Source: Pseudonocardia sp. EC080619-01
GTDB taxonomy: Bacteria; Actinomycetota; Actinomycetes; Mycobacteriales; Pseudonocardiaceae
Assembly (NCBI RefSeq): GCF_001420995.1
Contig: NZ_CP012184.1
Location: 1,472,501-1,536,500 of the forward strand
Direction: 5' to 3'
DNA: 64,000 nucleotides
Part shown: positions 34,507 through 42,020 of the stretch, piece by piece
How the letters are laid out: every line of letters begins with the position of its first letter
Position numbering within the stretch: position 1 is the stretch's first letter
Position numbers and translations under genes: made by a program
Notes under the pieces: generated by a model
Told to the model about the DNA's origin: nothing
Databases searched by the model: none
Seen by the model: the letters and a program-made list of their open reading frames with translations, nothing else

Positions 34507-35904
34507 GTGGAGAACTGGACATCGCCGCTGGGCACCGGACCGCTGCTCGGGATCGCGCTCGGCGCGATCGTCGTGCTGCTGGTGGCCATCATCCGGTTCA
34601 AGATCCACCCGCTGCTGGCGCTGACCGTCGTCTCCGCGCTGACCGCCTTCGCGGCCCGGATCCCCGCCGACGCGGTCCTCGACGTGCTGGTGGACGGCTT
34701 CGGCGAGACCCTCGGCGAGGTCGCCCTGCTGGTCGGGCTCGGCGCCATGTTCGGCAGGCTCGCCGAGGTCAGCGGGGCCGCCGGGGCCCTGTCGGACGCC
34801 CTGGTGAGCCGGTTCGGGGACCGCCGGGCGCCGTTCGCGCTGGGCGTCGCCTCGCTGCTGTTCGGCTTCCCGATCTTCTTCGACGCCGCCTTCATGGTGA
34901 TGCTGCCGATCATCTTCACGGTCGCCCGCCGGGTCGGCGGCGGCGTGCTCGTGCACACCCTGCCCGCGGCCGCGGCACTGTCCACGATGCACGTGTTCCT
35001 GCCGCCGCACCCCGGGGCCGTCGCGTCGACCGTGCTGCTCGGCGGCGACGTCGGGCTGGTCGTGCTCATCGGCGTCCTCGTCGCGGTGCCGACCTGGTAC
35101 CTGGGCGCGTACTTCTACAGCGTCTGGATCGGCCGCCGCATCGTGCTGCCGGTCCCCGAGCTGCTCACCGGTGGCCCGCAGACCGACGACGACGAGACCG
35201 GCCCGCCGCCCCGGCCGCGGGTCGTGGTGGGGCTGCTCCTGCTGCCACTGGTCCTCATCTTCGCGAACACGCTGGCCGCGACCCTGGCGGACACCGGCGC
35301 CGTCGACCCCGAGGCCCCATGGGTCGTGCTTCCCCAGTTCCTGGGGGCGACCCCGGTCGCGCTGCTGATCACCGTGCTGGTGGCGACCTGGGTGCTGGCG
35401 ACGCGCCGCGGGCGCCGGGCGGCCTTCGTCGAGGACCTGCTGGACAACGCGCTCAAGCCGATCGCGCCGGTCGTGTTCATCACCGGGGCGGGTGGCATGT
35501 TCGGTGCGGTGCTGATCGCCAGCGGGATCGGCGACGCGCTCGCCGGGACGCTCGGCGCGACCGGCCTGCCGGTGATCGTGTCGGTCTTCCTCGTCGCGGC
35601 GATCCTGCGGATCGCGCTCGGCACCGCCACCGTGACGATCACGACCGCGGCCGGGCTGCTGGGTGCCTCGGTGGTCGAGGCGGGGCTCGGTCCGGTGCAG
35701 ACCGTCGCCGTCGTGCTGGCGCTGGCCGCCGGGTCCTCGATCTTCCCGCACGTCAACGACGCGAGCTTCTGGCTGATCGGGCGGCTGCTCGGGATGGACG
35801 TCCCGACGACGTTCAAGACCTGGAGCGTGATCAAGACGCTGATCTCGCTGGTCGGGTTCGCGCTGTCCTGCGTCGTGTTCGTGCTCGCGTCCCTGGCGGG
35901 CTAG
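34507..35904 (+). CDS. GntP-family gluconate/organic acid permease
   Basis: A 465-residue membrane protein with about 12 helices. FKIHPLLALTVVSALTAF, ALLVGLGAMFGRLAEVSGAA, LFGFPIFFDAAFMVMLPIIF, and HPGAVASTVLLGGDVG are typical of GntP/gluconate:H+ symporters, as is FITGAGGMFGAVLIASGIG in the second half. It should import gluconate or another hydroxy acid. GTG at 34507 has GGAAGGGA (34495-34502) upstream. It follows the TctC gene by 168 nt and could be a target of the CitA/CitB-type pair. No gluconate kinase is in the window, so the substrate is open. Confidence 0.85.
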   Translation: MENWTSPLGTGPLLGIALGAIVVLLVAIIRFKIHPLLALTVVSALTAFAARIPADAVLDVLVDGFGETLGEVALLVGLGAMFGRLAEVSGAAGALSDALVSRFGDRRAPFALGVASLLFGFPIFFDAAFMVMLPIIFTVARRVGGGVLVHTLPAAAALSTMHVFLPPHPGAVASTVLLGGDVGLVVLIGVLVAVPTWYLGAYFYSVWIGRRIVLPVPELLTGGPQTDDDETGPPPRPRVVVGLLLLPLVLIFANTLAATLADTGAVDPEAPWVVLPQFLGATPVALLITVLVATWVLATRRGRRAAFVEDLLDNALKPIAPVVFITGAGGMFGAVLIASGIGDALAGTLGATGLPVIVSVFLVAAILRIALGTATVTITTAAGLLGASVVEAGLGPVQTVAVVLALAAGSSIFPHVNDASFWLIGRLLGMDVPTTFKTWSVIKTLISLVGFALSCVVFVLASLAG

Positions 35905-35913
35905 TTTCGCCGG

Positions 35914-36255
35914 GTGGGATTCGACGCCGCCCGTGCGCTCGCCGAGACGCTGCTCGCACACCAGCGCCCGGAGCTGTGGGTGCGGGCGCAGCGGGCCGCG
36001 ATCCGGGCCCGGGAGCTCGCCGAGGAGCGCGGCCTGGACCGGGACCTGCTGATGACGGCGGCGATCCTGCACCCGGTCGGGCACTCCCCCGTCGTCCGGC
36101 GCAGTGGCGACCCGGTCCGTGACGCCGCCCGGTTCCTCGGCGCGCGCGGGTTCGACCCGCGGGTGGTCGAGCTGGTCGGCGGCGGCGCGGACGGCCCGCA
36201 CGCCGAGGCCCTGCGGACCTGCGCGGACGGGCAGGCCGACCCGTCCGGGCGGTGA
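35914..36255 (+). CDS. short HD-domain-like protein, metal site degenerate
   Basis: A 113-residue protein resembling the start of HD-domain phosphohydrolases: HQRPELWVRAQRAAIRARELAEE, then LLMTAAILHPVGHSPVV, where active relatives have His-Asp (HD); here Asp is replaced by Pro. The later GARFLG-like segment (DAARFLGARGFDPRVVELV) is kept but the following His pair is missing. It is much shorter than usual relatives. Catalysis is therefore unlikely. GTG at 35914 follows TAGTTT (35902-35907) by 6 nt, with the box overlapping the permease stop, so it may be leaderless and independently expressed. Confidence 0.55.
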   Translation: MGFDAARALAETLLAHQRPELWVRAQRAAIRARELAEERGLDRDLLMTAAILHPVGHSPVVRRSGDPVRDAARFLGARGFDPRVVELVGGGADGPHAEALRTCADGQADPSGR

Positions 36256-36272
36256 CCTCGCCCCCCCACCGG

Positions 36273-36301
36273 TTGACAACGCACCTACCCGCGGGTTCGG
36301 T
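36273..36301 (+). promoter_or_regulatory. promoter of the sfnG leader transcript
   Basis: TTGACA (36273-36278), 17 nt, TTCGGT (36296-36301), then 6 nt to the GTG of the leader peptide at 36308. Spacing predicts transcription starting at or next to the GTG, giving a leaderless small ORF at the 5' end of the sfnG message. Confidence 0.55.
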
Positions 36302-36307
36302 GGTGGT

Positions 36308-36379
36308 GTGGTCGCTTTCCTGCTGACGCGACGCCGTCACGTCGATCACCTGGTCGTCACGAGCCAGGCCTGTCGTTGA
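36308..36379 (+). CDS. 23-aa RRHVD leader peptide upstream of sfnG
   Basis: A 23-codon ORF beginning with GTG and ending TGT CGT TGA. Residues 7-13 are TRRRHVD and the last two are Cys-Arg. The same length and the same residues at positions 7-13 and 22-23 recur in the peptide at 37835, although the rest differs. Small actinobacterial ORFs with this RRHVD...C pattern are known as putative leader peptides ahead of sulfur-metabolism genes. The Cys codon next to the stop suggests that ribosome stalling when cysteine is scarce controls sfnG, 137 nt downstream. A TTGACA promoter places the start codon at the expected RNA 5' end. Confidence 0.75.
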   Translation: MVAFLLTRRRHVDHLVVTSQACR

Positions 36380-36444
36380 TCTGCTGATCCGCGGGTCCGT
36401 TTCCTCTCTTTCCTCCGTTTCCTCCCACGGGCGTCCGAGCACGC

Positions 36445-36492
36445 CCACTCCGCCGTGTCCGGCATGCCCGGCATGCCCGGCATGTCCGGCGG
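36445..36492 (+). repeat. GGCATGCCC microrepeat in the sfnG 5' leader
   Basis: Between the leader peptide and sfnG, the 9-nt unit CCGGCATGC is repeated three times (about 36459-36488); GGCATGCC is itself palindromic, so several alternative hairpins can form. It may act in attenuation. Confidence 0.45.
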
Positions 36493-36516
36493 ACGACACC
36501 CTGGAGTTCATCCCCC

Positions 36517-37686
36517 ATGACCGACACCACCGCCGACAATCTCGACACCACACTGAACGCACAGATCAGTGAGCCGCTGAAGTTCGCCTACTGGGTGCCG
36601 AACGTCTCCGGCGGCCTGGTCACGAGCACCATCGAGCAGCGCACCGACTGGGGCTTCGACTACAACGTCAAGCTCGCGCAGACCGCCGAGAACAACGGCT
36701 TCGACTACGCGCTCTCCCAGATCCGCTACATGGCGAGCTACGGCGCCGACCACCAGCACGAGGCCACGAGCTTCTCGCTCGCGCTGGGCCTGGCCACCGA
36801 GCGGCTCAAGGTCATCGCCGCCGTGCACCCGGGCCTGTGGCAGCCGGCCGTGCTGTCGAAGTGGATCGCCACCGCCGACCACCTGACGAAGGGCCGGATC
36901 GCGGTCAACGTCGTCTCCGGCTGGCTCAAGGACGAGTTCACCTCGATGGGCGAGCCGTGGCTGGAGCACGACGAGCGCTACCGCCGCACCGACGAGTTCA
37001 TCCGGGTGCTGCGCGAGATCTGGACCGCGGGCGACGGCGGCGCCGAGTTCGCCGGCGACTTCTACCGGGTGCACGGCTTCGACCTGAAGCCCAAGCCGGT
37101 CGACGTCCCCGGCCGCCCGCACCCGGAGATCTTCCAGGGCGGCAACTCGACGGCCGCCCGCCGCAACGGCGGCCGCGTCTCCGACTGGTACTTCTCCAAC
37201 GGCAAGGACTACGACGGCTTCACCGAGCAGGTCGAGGAGGTCCTCGGCCACGCGAAGACCGCGCCGCGGCTGCAGCCCGTCCGGTTCGGGCTGAACGGCT
37301 TCATGATCGCCCGGGACGACGAGAAGGAGGCCCGGGACACCCTGCGCGAGATCATCGAGAAGGCGAACAAGCCCGCCGTCGAGGGCTTCCGCGACGCCGT
37401 CCAGCAGGCCGGGAACTCCACCGGCGACAAGCGCGGCATGTGGGCGGACTCGTCGTTCTCCGACCTGGTCCAGTACAACGACGGTTTCAAGAGCCAGCTC
37501 ATCGGCACGCCGGAACAGATCGCCGACCGCGCCATCGAGTACAAGCGGCGCGGCGCCAACCTGCTGCTGCTCGGCTTCCTGCACTTCCAGGAGGAGGTCG
37601 AGTACTTCGGCGAGAAGGTCCTCCCCATCATCCGGGAGAAGGAGGCCGAGCTCGCCGCCCGCGAGCCGCGGCCGGTCACGGTCTGA
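36517..37686 (+). CDS. sfnG: FMNH2-dependent dimethyl sulfone monooxygenase
   Basis: A 389-residue luciferase-like monooxygenase that converts dimethyl sulfone to methanesulfinate using reduced FMN supplied by a partner reductase. PLKFAYWVPNVSGGLVTSTI, ALSQIRYMASYGADHQHEAT, KVIAAVHPGLWQPAVL and NVVSGWLKDEF, together with SDWYFSNGKDYDGF, match SfnG proteins closely. It scavenges sulfur from organosulfur compounds when sulfate is limiting. ATG at 36517 has GGAG about 11 nt upstream, a rather long spacing. A leader-peptide ORF lies in its 5' region. No flavin reductase gene is adjacent. Confidence 0.92.
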   Translation: MTDTTADNLDTTLNAQISEPLKFAYWVPNVSGGLVTSTIEQRTDWGFDYNVKLAQTAENNGFDYALSQIRYMASYGADHQHEATSFSLALGLATERLKVIAAVHPGLWQPAVLSKWIATADHLTKGRIAVNVVSGWLKDEFTSMGEPWLEHDERYRRTDEFIRVLREIWTAGDGGAEFAGDFYRVHGFDLKPKPVDVPGRPHPEIFQGGNSTAARRNGGRVSDWYFSNGKDYDGFTEQVEEVLGHAKTAPRLQPVRFGLNGFMIARDDEKEARDTLREIIEKANKPAVEGFRDAVQQAGNSTGDKRGMWADSSFSDLVQYNDGFKSQLIGTPEQIADRAIEYKRRGANLLLLGFLHFQEEVEYFGEKVLPIIREKEAELAAREPRPVTV

Positions 37687-37697
37687 GCCGATCCACC

Positions 37698-37734
37698 GAC
37701 GGGCCCGGCGGGCGGCACGCTCGCCGGGCCCGTC
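37698..37734. terminator. hairpin terminator after sfnG
   Basis: GACGGGCCCGGCG (37698-37710) pairs with CGCCGGGCCCGTC (37722-37734), an uninterrupted 13-bp stem with an 11-nt loop, starting 11 nt after the sfnG stop. It separates the sfnG and SfnB-like transcription units. Confidence 0.75.
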
Positions 37735-37797
37735 CGCGTCCGGACGCGGAACCGGTCCGGACAACCCCCCGTGAATCCCAGTGCGGGGGACGCGCCA

Positions 37798-37827
37798 TTG
37801 ACGTCCTCGCGCATTCTCGCGAACACT
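37798..37827 (+). promoter_or_regulatory. putative promoter of the second leader transcript
   Basis: TTGACG (37798-37803), 18 nt, AACACT (37822-37827), then 7 nt to the leader-peptide GTG at 37835. The -10 is weak but the spacing repeats that of the sfnG leader. Confidence 0.4.
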
Positions 37828-37834
37828 GGGAATC

Positions 37835-37906
37835 GTGCAGTCCACCGAGCTCACCCGTCGACGCCACGTCGACCTGTCCCGCGTGAACTCGTCGATCTGT
37901 CGCTGA
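37835..37906 (+). CDS. 23-aa RRHVD leader peptide upstream of the SfnB-like gene
   Basis: A second 23-codon ORF, with TRRRHVD at residues 7-13 and Cys-Arg as the last two codons before TGA, exactly as in the leader at 36308. The other residues differ (QSTEL before, LSRVNSSI between), so the shared part is under selection rather than a recent copy. The SfnB-like gene starts 214 nt downstream. GATCACCG right at the stop codon (37905-37912) can pair with CGGTGATC about 60 nt later (37976-37983), so a ribosome stalled at the Cys codon would block that stem. This fits cysteine-responsive attenuation, which is inference. Confidence 0.75.
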   Translation: MQSTELTRRRHVDLSRVNSSICR

Positions 37907-38120
37907 TCACCGCCGCGCCGCACCGTCGCCGACCTGCGGCGCAGCCGTCGGAGCCCGGTTCCCGCCGCGCCCGCCGGTGATCACCCGACACGGATCCCCG
38001 CCGTCCTGGGACGGGCACCGGATCACCGTTCCCGCACACCCCGGAACCGCCGGGTCACATGTGCGGAAACAGTGACCGGCGCCTGCCCGGACGCATTCTC
38101 TCCCCGACGAGGAGACACGC

Positions 38121-39368
38121 ATGACCACGACCGAGAACCGTTCCGGCACCGCCACCGTCGCCGAGGTGGTCGACTGGACCGCCGCGCCCGCCCCCACCGA
38201 CGAGGCGGGCTGGCTGCGCCGGGCCGGCGAGGTCCGCCGCATCCTGGAGCGCGACGCCGCCGCCCGCGACCGCGCCGGCGCCACCCCCTACGACGAGGTC
38301 GCCCTGCTCAAGGAGTCCGGGCTCGTCACCCTGCTCGGCCCGGTCGAGCACGGGGGCGGCGGCCAGGAGTGGCCGACCGCCTACCGGGTGATCCGCGAGG
38401 TCGCCGCGGGCGACGGCTCGATCGGCCAGCTGCTCGGCTACCACCTGCTGTGGTTCTGGGCGGCCCGGCTGGTCGGCACGCCCGAGCAGATCGAGGCGGT
38501 CGAGGCCGACGCCACCCGGAACCGCTGGTTCTTCGGCGGCGCGGTCAACCCCCGCGACTCCGACCTGCTGATCCGCGACGAGGGCGACGAGATCGTCTAC
38601 AACGGCCGGAAGAGCTTCTCCACCGGCAGCACGATCTCCGACGTCACGGTGCTGGAAGGGGTGCTGGAGGGCACCGACACCCACGTCTTCGCGATCGTGC
38701 CCAGCGAGCAGGACGGCATCGTCTTCCACGACGACTGGGACAACATCGGCCAGCGGCTCACCGAGAGCGGCAGCGTGACGATCACCGACGTCCGGGTGCC
38801 GTGGGCCTCGGCGGCCGGATTCACCGACAAGGCGTTCCAGCCGCGGGTCTACAACACGCTCAACGTGCCGACCATCCAGCTGGTGTTCGTCAACTTCTAC
38901 CTGGGCATCGCACGGGGCGCGCTCGAGACCGGCGCCCGGTACACCCGCACCGTGACCCGGCCCTGGCTGCACGGCGACGCCGAGCGCGCCGTCGACGAGC
39001 CCTACCAGCTCGACCTCTACGGCGACTACCGCTCGAAGCTGTGGGCCGTCGAGGCACTGGCCGACGCCGTCGCCGAGGAGGGGCTCGCCATCCACCGCGA
39101 CGCCTGGAACGTCACCGAGGAGCAGCGTGGCGAGCACGAGGTCCGGGTCGCCGCGGTGAAGGCGCGGGCCACCGACGTCGCGCTGGAGATCACGTCCGGG
39201 ATCTTCGAGGGGCTCGGCGCCCGCGCGACGTCCGCGGAGCTCGCGTTCGACCGGTTCTGGCGCAACGTGCGCACGCACACCCTGCACGATCCGGTGGCCT
39301 ACAAGCGCCGCGAGGTCGGCGCCCACCTGCTGCGCGACGAACTGCCGCAGCCCACCTGGTACACCTGA
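38121..39368 (+). CDS. SfnB-like acyl-CoA-dehydrogenase-fold oxidoreductase (sulfur acquisition)
   Basis: A 415-residue flavoprotein of the acyl-CoA dehydrogenase fold in its monooxygenase branch (SfnB/DszC type). YDEVALLKESGLVTLLGPVEHGG, GDGSIGQLLGYHLLWFW, NGRKSFSTGSTISD (the flavin-side segment) and the C-terminal DRFWRNVRTHTLHDPVAYKR are characteristic; the last contains the His-rich motif of DszC-like enzymes instead of the acyl-CoA dehydrogenase Glu. It likely oxidises an organosulfur compound or assists SfnG. ATG at 38121 has GAGGAG at 38109-38114. Its own leader peptide precedes it, so it is a separate transcription unit from sfnG but probably co-regulated. Confidence 0.85.
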   Translation: MTTTENRSGTATVAEVVDWTAAPAPTDEAGWLRRAGEVRRILERDAAARDRAGATPYDEVALLKESGLVTLLGPVEHGGGGQEWPTAYRVIREVAAGDGSIGQLLGYHLLWFWAARLVGTPEQIEAVEADATRNRWFFGGAVNPRDSDLLIRDEGDEIVYNGRKSFSTGSTISDVTVLEGVLEGTDTHVFAIVPSEQDGIVFHDDWDNIGQRLTESGSVTITDVRVPWASAAGFTDKAFQPRVYNTLNVPTIQLVFVNFYLGIARGALETGARYTRTVTRPWLHGDAERAVDEPYQLDLYGDYRSKLWAVEALADAVAEEGLAIHRDAWNVTEEQRGEHEVRVAAVKARATDVALEITSGIFEGLGARATSAELAFDRFWRNVRTHTLHDPVAYKRREVGAHLLRDELPQPTWYT

Positions 39369-39377
39369 CCGCCCACC

Positions 39378-39408
39378 CGGGCGCGGTGGCGCTCCGCCAC
39401 CGCGCCCG
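39378..39408. terminator. 14-bp perfect hairpin terminator
   Basis: CGGGCGCGGTGGCG (39378-39391) pairs exactly with CGCCACCGCGCCCG (39395-39408) over a 3-nt loop, just after the SfnB-like gene. Confidence 0.8.
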
Positions 39409-39432
39409 CCCCGGCCCGGCCCGGCCCGGCCC

Positions 39433-39711
39433 GCAAACGCTCACCGGTTCAGGCCAGGCTCACCCGATCGCACGAGCGGGGCCGCATTCCGTGAGCGGCC
39501 CGGCGCGGCACCCAGACGCTCAGCGGTTCCGGCCGCGCTCACCCGATCGCATGAGCGGGGCCCTGTCGCGTGAGCGCCCCGCCTCGTCCTGCTCTGCCCC
39601 GCGCTGTCCTGCGCTGCGAGGCCCGCAGACGCTCACCGGTTCCGCCCACGCTCGCCCGATCCCGTGAGCGCGGCCGTACCCCGTGAGCGCGGCCGTGGCC
39701 GAGGAGCGGGG
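39433..39711. repeat. degenerate intergenic repeat cluster (ACGCTCACCGGTTC ... GTGAGCG)
   Basis: Three imperfect copies begin at 39437, 39516 and 39629. Each has ACGCTCASCGGTTCMG, then GCTC(A/G)CCCGATC, then a TGAGCG-type box followed by a second GTGAGCG. CGCTCAC and GTGAGCG are inverse of each other, so every copy can fold. The spacing is 79 then 113 nt. It fills the gap between the SfnB-like gene and the NmrA-like gene; no coding sequence is visible in it. Confidence 0.7.
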
Positions 39712-39733
39712 GTGCGGGGTCGGGTGCGGTGTG

Positions 39734-40555
39734 TCAGGTGATCGCGGCGCGCAGGCGGTCGGCGTGGGAGTGCGCCCAGGCGGCGACGGTCGTCGCGGGA
39801 CGGCCGGTCACCTCCTCGACCACGCCGTTCGGGGCCGGTTCGGCGTCGTGCAGGAAACCCAGGATCGTGTGGACGACCATCTCGGCGGCGTCCCGGCCGG
39901 CCGAGGGCTCCAGCGCCGCGACGGCCTCGTCCGGGGTGACCTGCTCGAACCCGATCCCGACGCCGGTGGCCTCGGCGATCGCGGCCACCGCGTCACGACG
40001 GCTGACCGGTTCCGGGCCGGTCAGCGTGAGGGCCCGGCCCGTGTAGCCCGGCGCGGTCAGGGCGACGGCGGCGACCTCGGCGATGTCGGTCATCGCCGTC
40101 GGCGTGCTCGCCAGCGCAGGCCACGGCTCGCGCACGACCCCGGTGGCCCGGATCTGCGGGAGCCACATCTCGTAGTTCTCGACGAAGTCGGCGGGCCACA
40201 GGTGCGTCCAGGCGGGGCCGGCGGCCTCGACGGCCTTCGTCACGGTCCCCCACCAGCTGTCCGGCTCACCGGTCAGCGCCACGACGTGCTCCACCCCGGC
40301 GTCCGCGGCCGCCGCGAGCACCTCGGCCGCCGTCGGCTCGTACGGGGCGAGGTACATCGCGCGGACCGCGTCGAACGCCCCGTCCAGCGCGGCCGGCCGC
40401 CGGACCGAACCGCGCACGGCCTCGACGCCGTCGGGCAGCGCGGCCCGCACCGGGTCGACGGTGAGCGCGCGCACGGGCTCACCGGTGCGGGCGATCAGGT
40501 GGTCGACGACCAGCCGGCCGATGTTCCCGGTCGCCCCGGTCACCAGGATCGTCAT
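39734..40555 (-). CDS. NmrA-like NAD(P)-binding protein / atypical SDR
   Basis: A 273-residue Rossmann-fold protein of the NmrA/HSCARG and azoreductase-like atypical SDR group. MTILVTGATGNIGRLVVDHL gives the nucleotide-binding Gly motif (GATGNIG), YLAPYEPTAAEVL and VVALTGEPDSWWGTV follow, and WPADFVENYEMWLPQI lines the usual active-site region. Such proteins act as NAD(P)H-dependent reductases or redox sensors. ATG at 40555 has GGAGGGAGAG about 6 nt upstream. A 32-bp imperfect palindrome lies in its promoter region, suggesting repression by a TetR- or MarR-type regulator not encoded nearby. Confidence 0.8.
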   Translation of the reverse strand: MTILVTGATGNIGRLVVDHLIARTGEPVRALTVDPVRAALPDGVEAVRGSVRRPAALDGAFDAVRAMYLAPYEPTAAEVLAAAADAGVEHVVALTGEPDSWWGTVTKAVEAAGPAWTHLWPADFVENYEMWLPQIRATGVVREPWPALASTPTAMTDIAEVAAVALTAPGYTGRALTLTGPEPVSRRDAVAAIAEATGVGIGFEQVTPDEAVAALEPSAGRDAAEMVVHTILGFLHDAEPAPNGVVEEVTGRPATTVAAWAHSHADRLRAAIT

Positions 40556-40604
40556 GGGCTCTCCCTCCGACGCCGGGGCCGCGCCACCGCGGCCCCCTGA
40601 CGTC

Positions 40605-40636
40605 GTACACCGTACCGGAATTACCGTACGGCGTAC
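40605..40636. promoter_or_regulatory. 32-bp operator-like palindrome upstream of the NmrA-like gene
   Basis: GTACACCGTACCGGAA (40605-40620) faces TTACCGTACGGCGTAC (40621-40636); 13 of 16 positions are symmetrical, with GTAC ends and inner GTAC steps. It lies 50 nt before the NmrA-like start and 11 nt after the end of the neighbouring transporter gene. Confidence 0.55.
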
Positions 40637-40646
40637 CGGGACGAGG

Positions 40647-41957
40647 TCAGCCGACCCGGGTGTGGTCGTCCCCGGCCGTGGCGTCGCCGTCCGCCCCGGT
40701 CCGGCGGACCCGTGGCAGGAACCGGCCGGTGCGCAGCCGGTAGGCGTCGTACTCGGGCCCCAGCGCGCTGCCCAGCCCGGGCTCGTACACCGCGCGGGCC
40801 TGGATCTGCACCGCGACGAGGATCAGCACCCCGGCGAGCACCCCGAGCAGGGTCGGGGCCATGAACAGCATCCCGGCGCAGCCGACGATCAGCCCGGTCA
40901 GCGCGGGGTTGCGGACGCGGCGGTAGAGCCCACCGGTCGCGAGCACCGGGCGTCGCGCGGCGTCCGGGTCCCCGGCGGCCGCGGCGCCCGCCTCGGTCGC
41001 GCTGCGCCGCCACACCGTGCCGAGCTGCAGCATGGCGACCGCGACGACGGCGAACCCGAGCAGCAGCAGACCGGCACCGACGACCGCCACGGCGGGCCGG
41101 GACAGCACCGAGATCGGCTCGAGCACGTCCAGCGCGACCAGCAGCGGGGCACCGAAGCCGAGGACGGCGGCGACGACGAACAGCGTCCGCGCCCACCAGG
41201 CCGGACTGCCCGGGGCCCTGGCCACGTCGAGCCGGCGTTCCCCGCGGGCCCGGTGCGCCCGGCCGCGGACGACGAGCCCGGTCCCGACGGCGACGAGACC
41301 CAGCGCCAGCGCGGCCCAGCCGAATCCCTGGTGACCCATCGCGTCGGCGAGCCGGGCCCAGGCGTCGTCGCCCCAGACCTGCGGGACGGCCTCGGCGAAC
41401 AGCCAGGCGCCGAACACGAAGAACATGATCGCGGCACCGACGGAGATGACCCGCTCGGGGAGCTTCTGGCCGAGCTTGCGGCCGACGACGATGGCCAGCG
41501 CGTCGGCGGCGACCATGCCCAGCGTGGAACCGAGCCACACGCCGAACCAGCTGTACTGGGTGGCCAGGGTGATCGTGGCGAGCATGGTCTTGTCGCCCAG
41601 CTCGGCCAGGAAGAACGCGACCGACGCGGCGACGACGGCGGACCCGCCAGCCCGCTTGGCCTTCTGCTCCTCGTCGTCGGTCAGCGAGTCCCCGCGCAGG
41701 GTCCAGGCGCCGAACGCGACGAAGGCCACCGACGCGACCAGCGCGATCCAGCCGGTCGGGATCGACGCGCCCAGGCCGTACCCGACGGCGACCGACACCA
41801 GGTGGGTCACCGACGTGGCGATCGTGATCCCGACGAGCACCGGGATCGCCTTGAAGCGCGTCGCGAACGTGAGGGCCATGAGCTGGGACTTGTCCCCGAG
41901 CTCGGCCACGAAGATGACGCCGAAGCTGACCGCGAACGCAGCCAGGAATCCGTCCAT
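40647..41957 (-). CDS. fusion of GDT1/UPF0016 Mn exporter and ICMT-like domain
   Basis: A 436-residue membrane protein. The N-terminal half is a GDT1/UPF0016 cation exporter with two ELGDK motifs (ELGDKSQL near residue 19, ELGDKTML near 119) in pseudo-symmetric three-helix repeats. The second half has four or more helices ending in GGLYRRVRNPALTG and LGPEYDAYRLRTGRFLP, the pattern of isoprenylcysteine carboxyl methyltransferase (ICMT)-like enzymes. The frame is unbroken. A yybP-ykoY riboswitch upstream says it exports Mn(II) when manganese is high. ATG at 41957 is preferred because the Shine-Dalgarno GAGGG ends 6 nt before it; ATG at 41963 is too close to it. The role of the methyltransferase-like part is unknown. 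Confidence 0.85.
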   Translation of the reverse strand: MDGFLAAFAVSFGVIFVAELGDKSQLMALTFATRFKAIPVLVGITIATSVTHLVSVAVGYGLGASIPTGWIALVASVAFVAFGAWTLRGDSLTDDEEQKAKRAGGSAVVAASVAFFLAELGDKTMLATITLATQYSWFGVWLGSTLGMVAADALAIVVGRKLGQKLPERVISVGAAIMFFVFGAWLFAEAVPQVWGDDAWARLADAMGHQGFGWAALALGLVAVGTGLVVRGRAHRARGERRLDVARAPGSPAWWARTLFVVAAVLGFGAPLLVALDVLEPISVLSRPAVAVVGAGLLLLGFAVVAVAMLQLGTVWRRSATEAGAAAAGDPDAARRPVLATGGLYRRVRNPALTGLIVGCAGMLFMAPTLLGVLAGVLILVAVQIQARAVYEPGLGSALGPEYDAYRLRTGRFLPRVRRTGADGDATAGDDHTRVG

Positions 41958-41963
41958 GTCCAT

Positions 41964-42010
41964 CCCTCGATCTCGCTCCGGATCGAGGGGTACGGGTGAC
42001 CTCGATCCGG
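41964..42010 (-). promoter_or_regulatory. expression platform of the Mn riboswitch
   Basis: On the RNA, the Shine-Dalgarno ATCGAGGG (41964-41971) is complementary over 8 nt to CCCTCGAT (41982-41989). That anti-SD can instead pair, as part of CCTCGATCCGG (41978-41988), with CCGGATCGAGG (42000-42010). The latter is also the 3' arm region of a CGATCCGGAT/ATCCGGATCG hairpin (42003-42023). This mutually exclusive set fits translational control. Confidence 0.6.
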
Positions 42011-42020
42011 ATCATCCGGA

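Noticed and set aside
39433-39711. Possible CRISPR array.
   Set aside because: Copies are degenerate and few, spacing is irregular (79 and 113 nt) and no cas genes are present.
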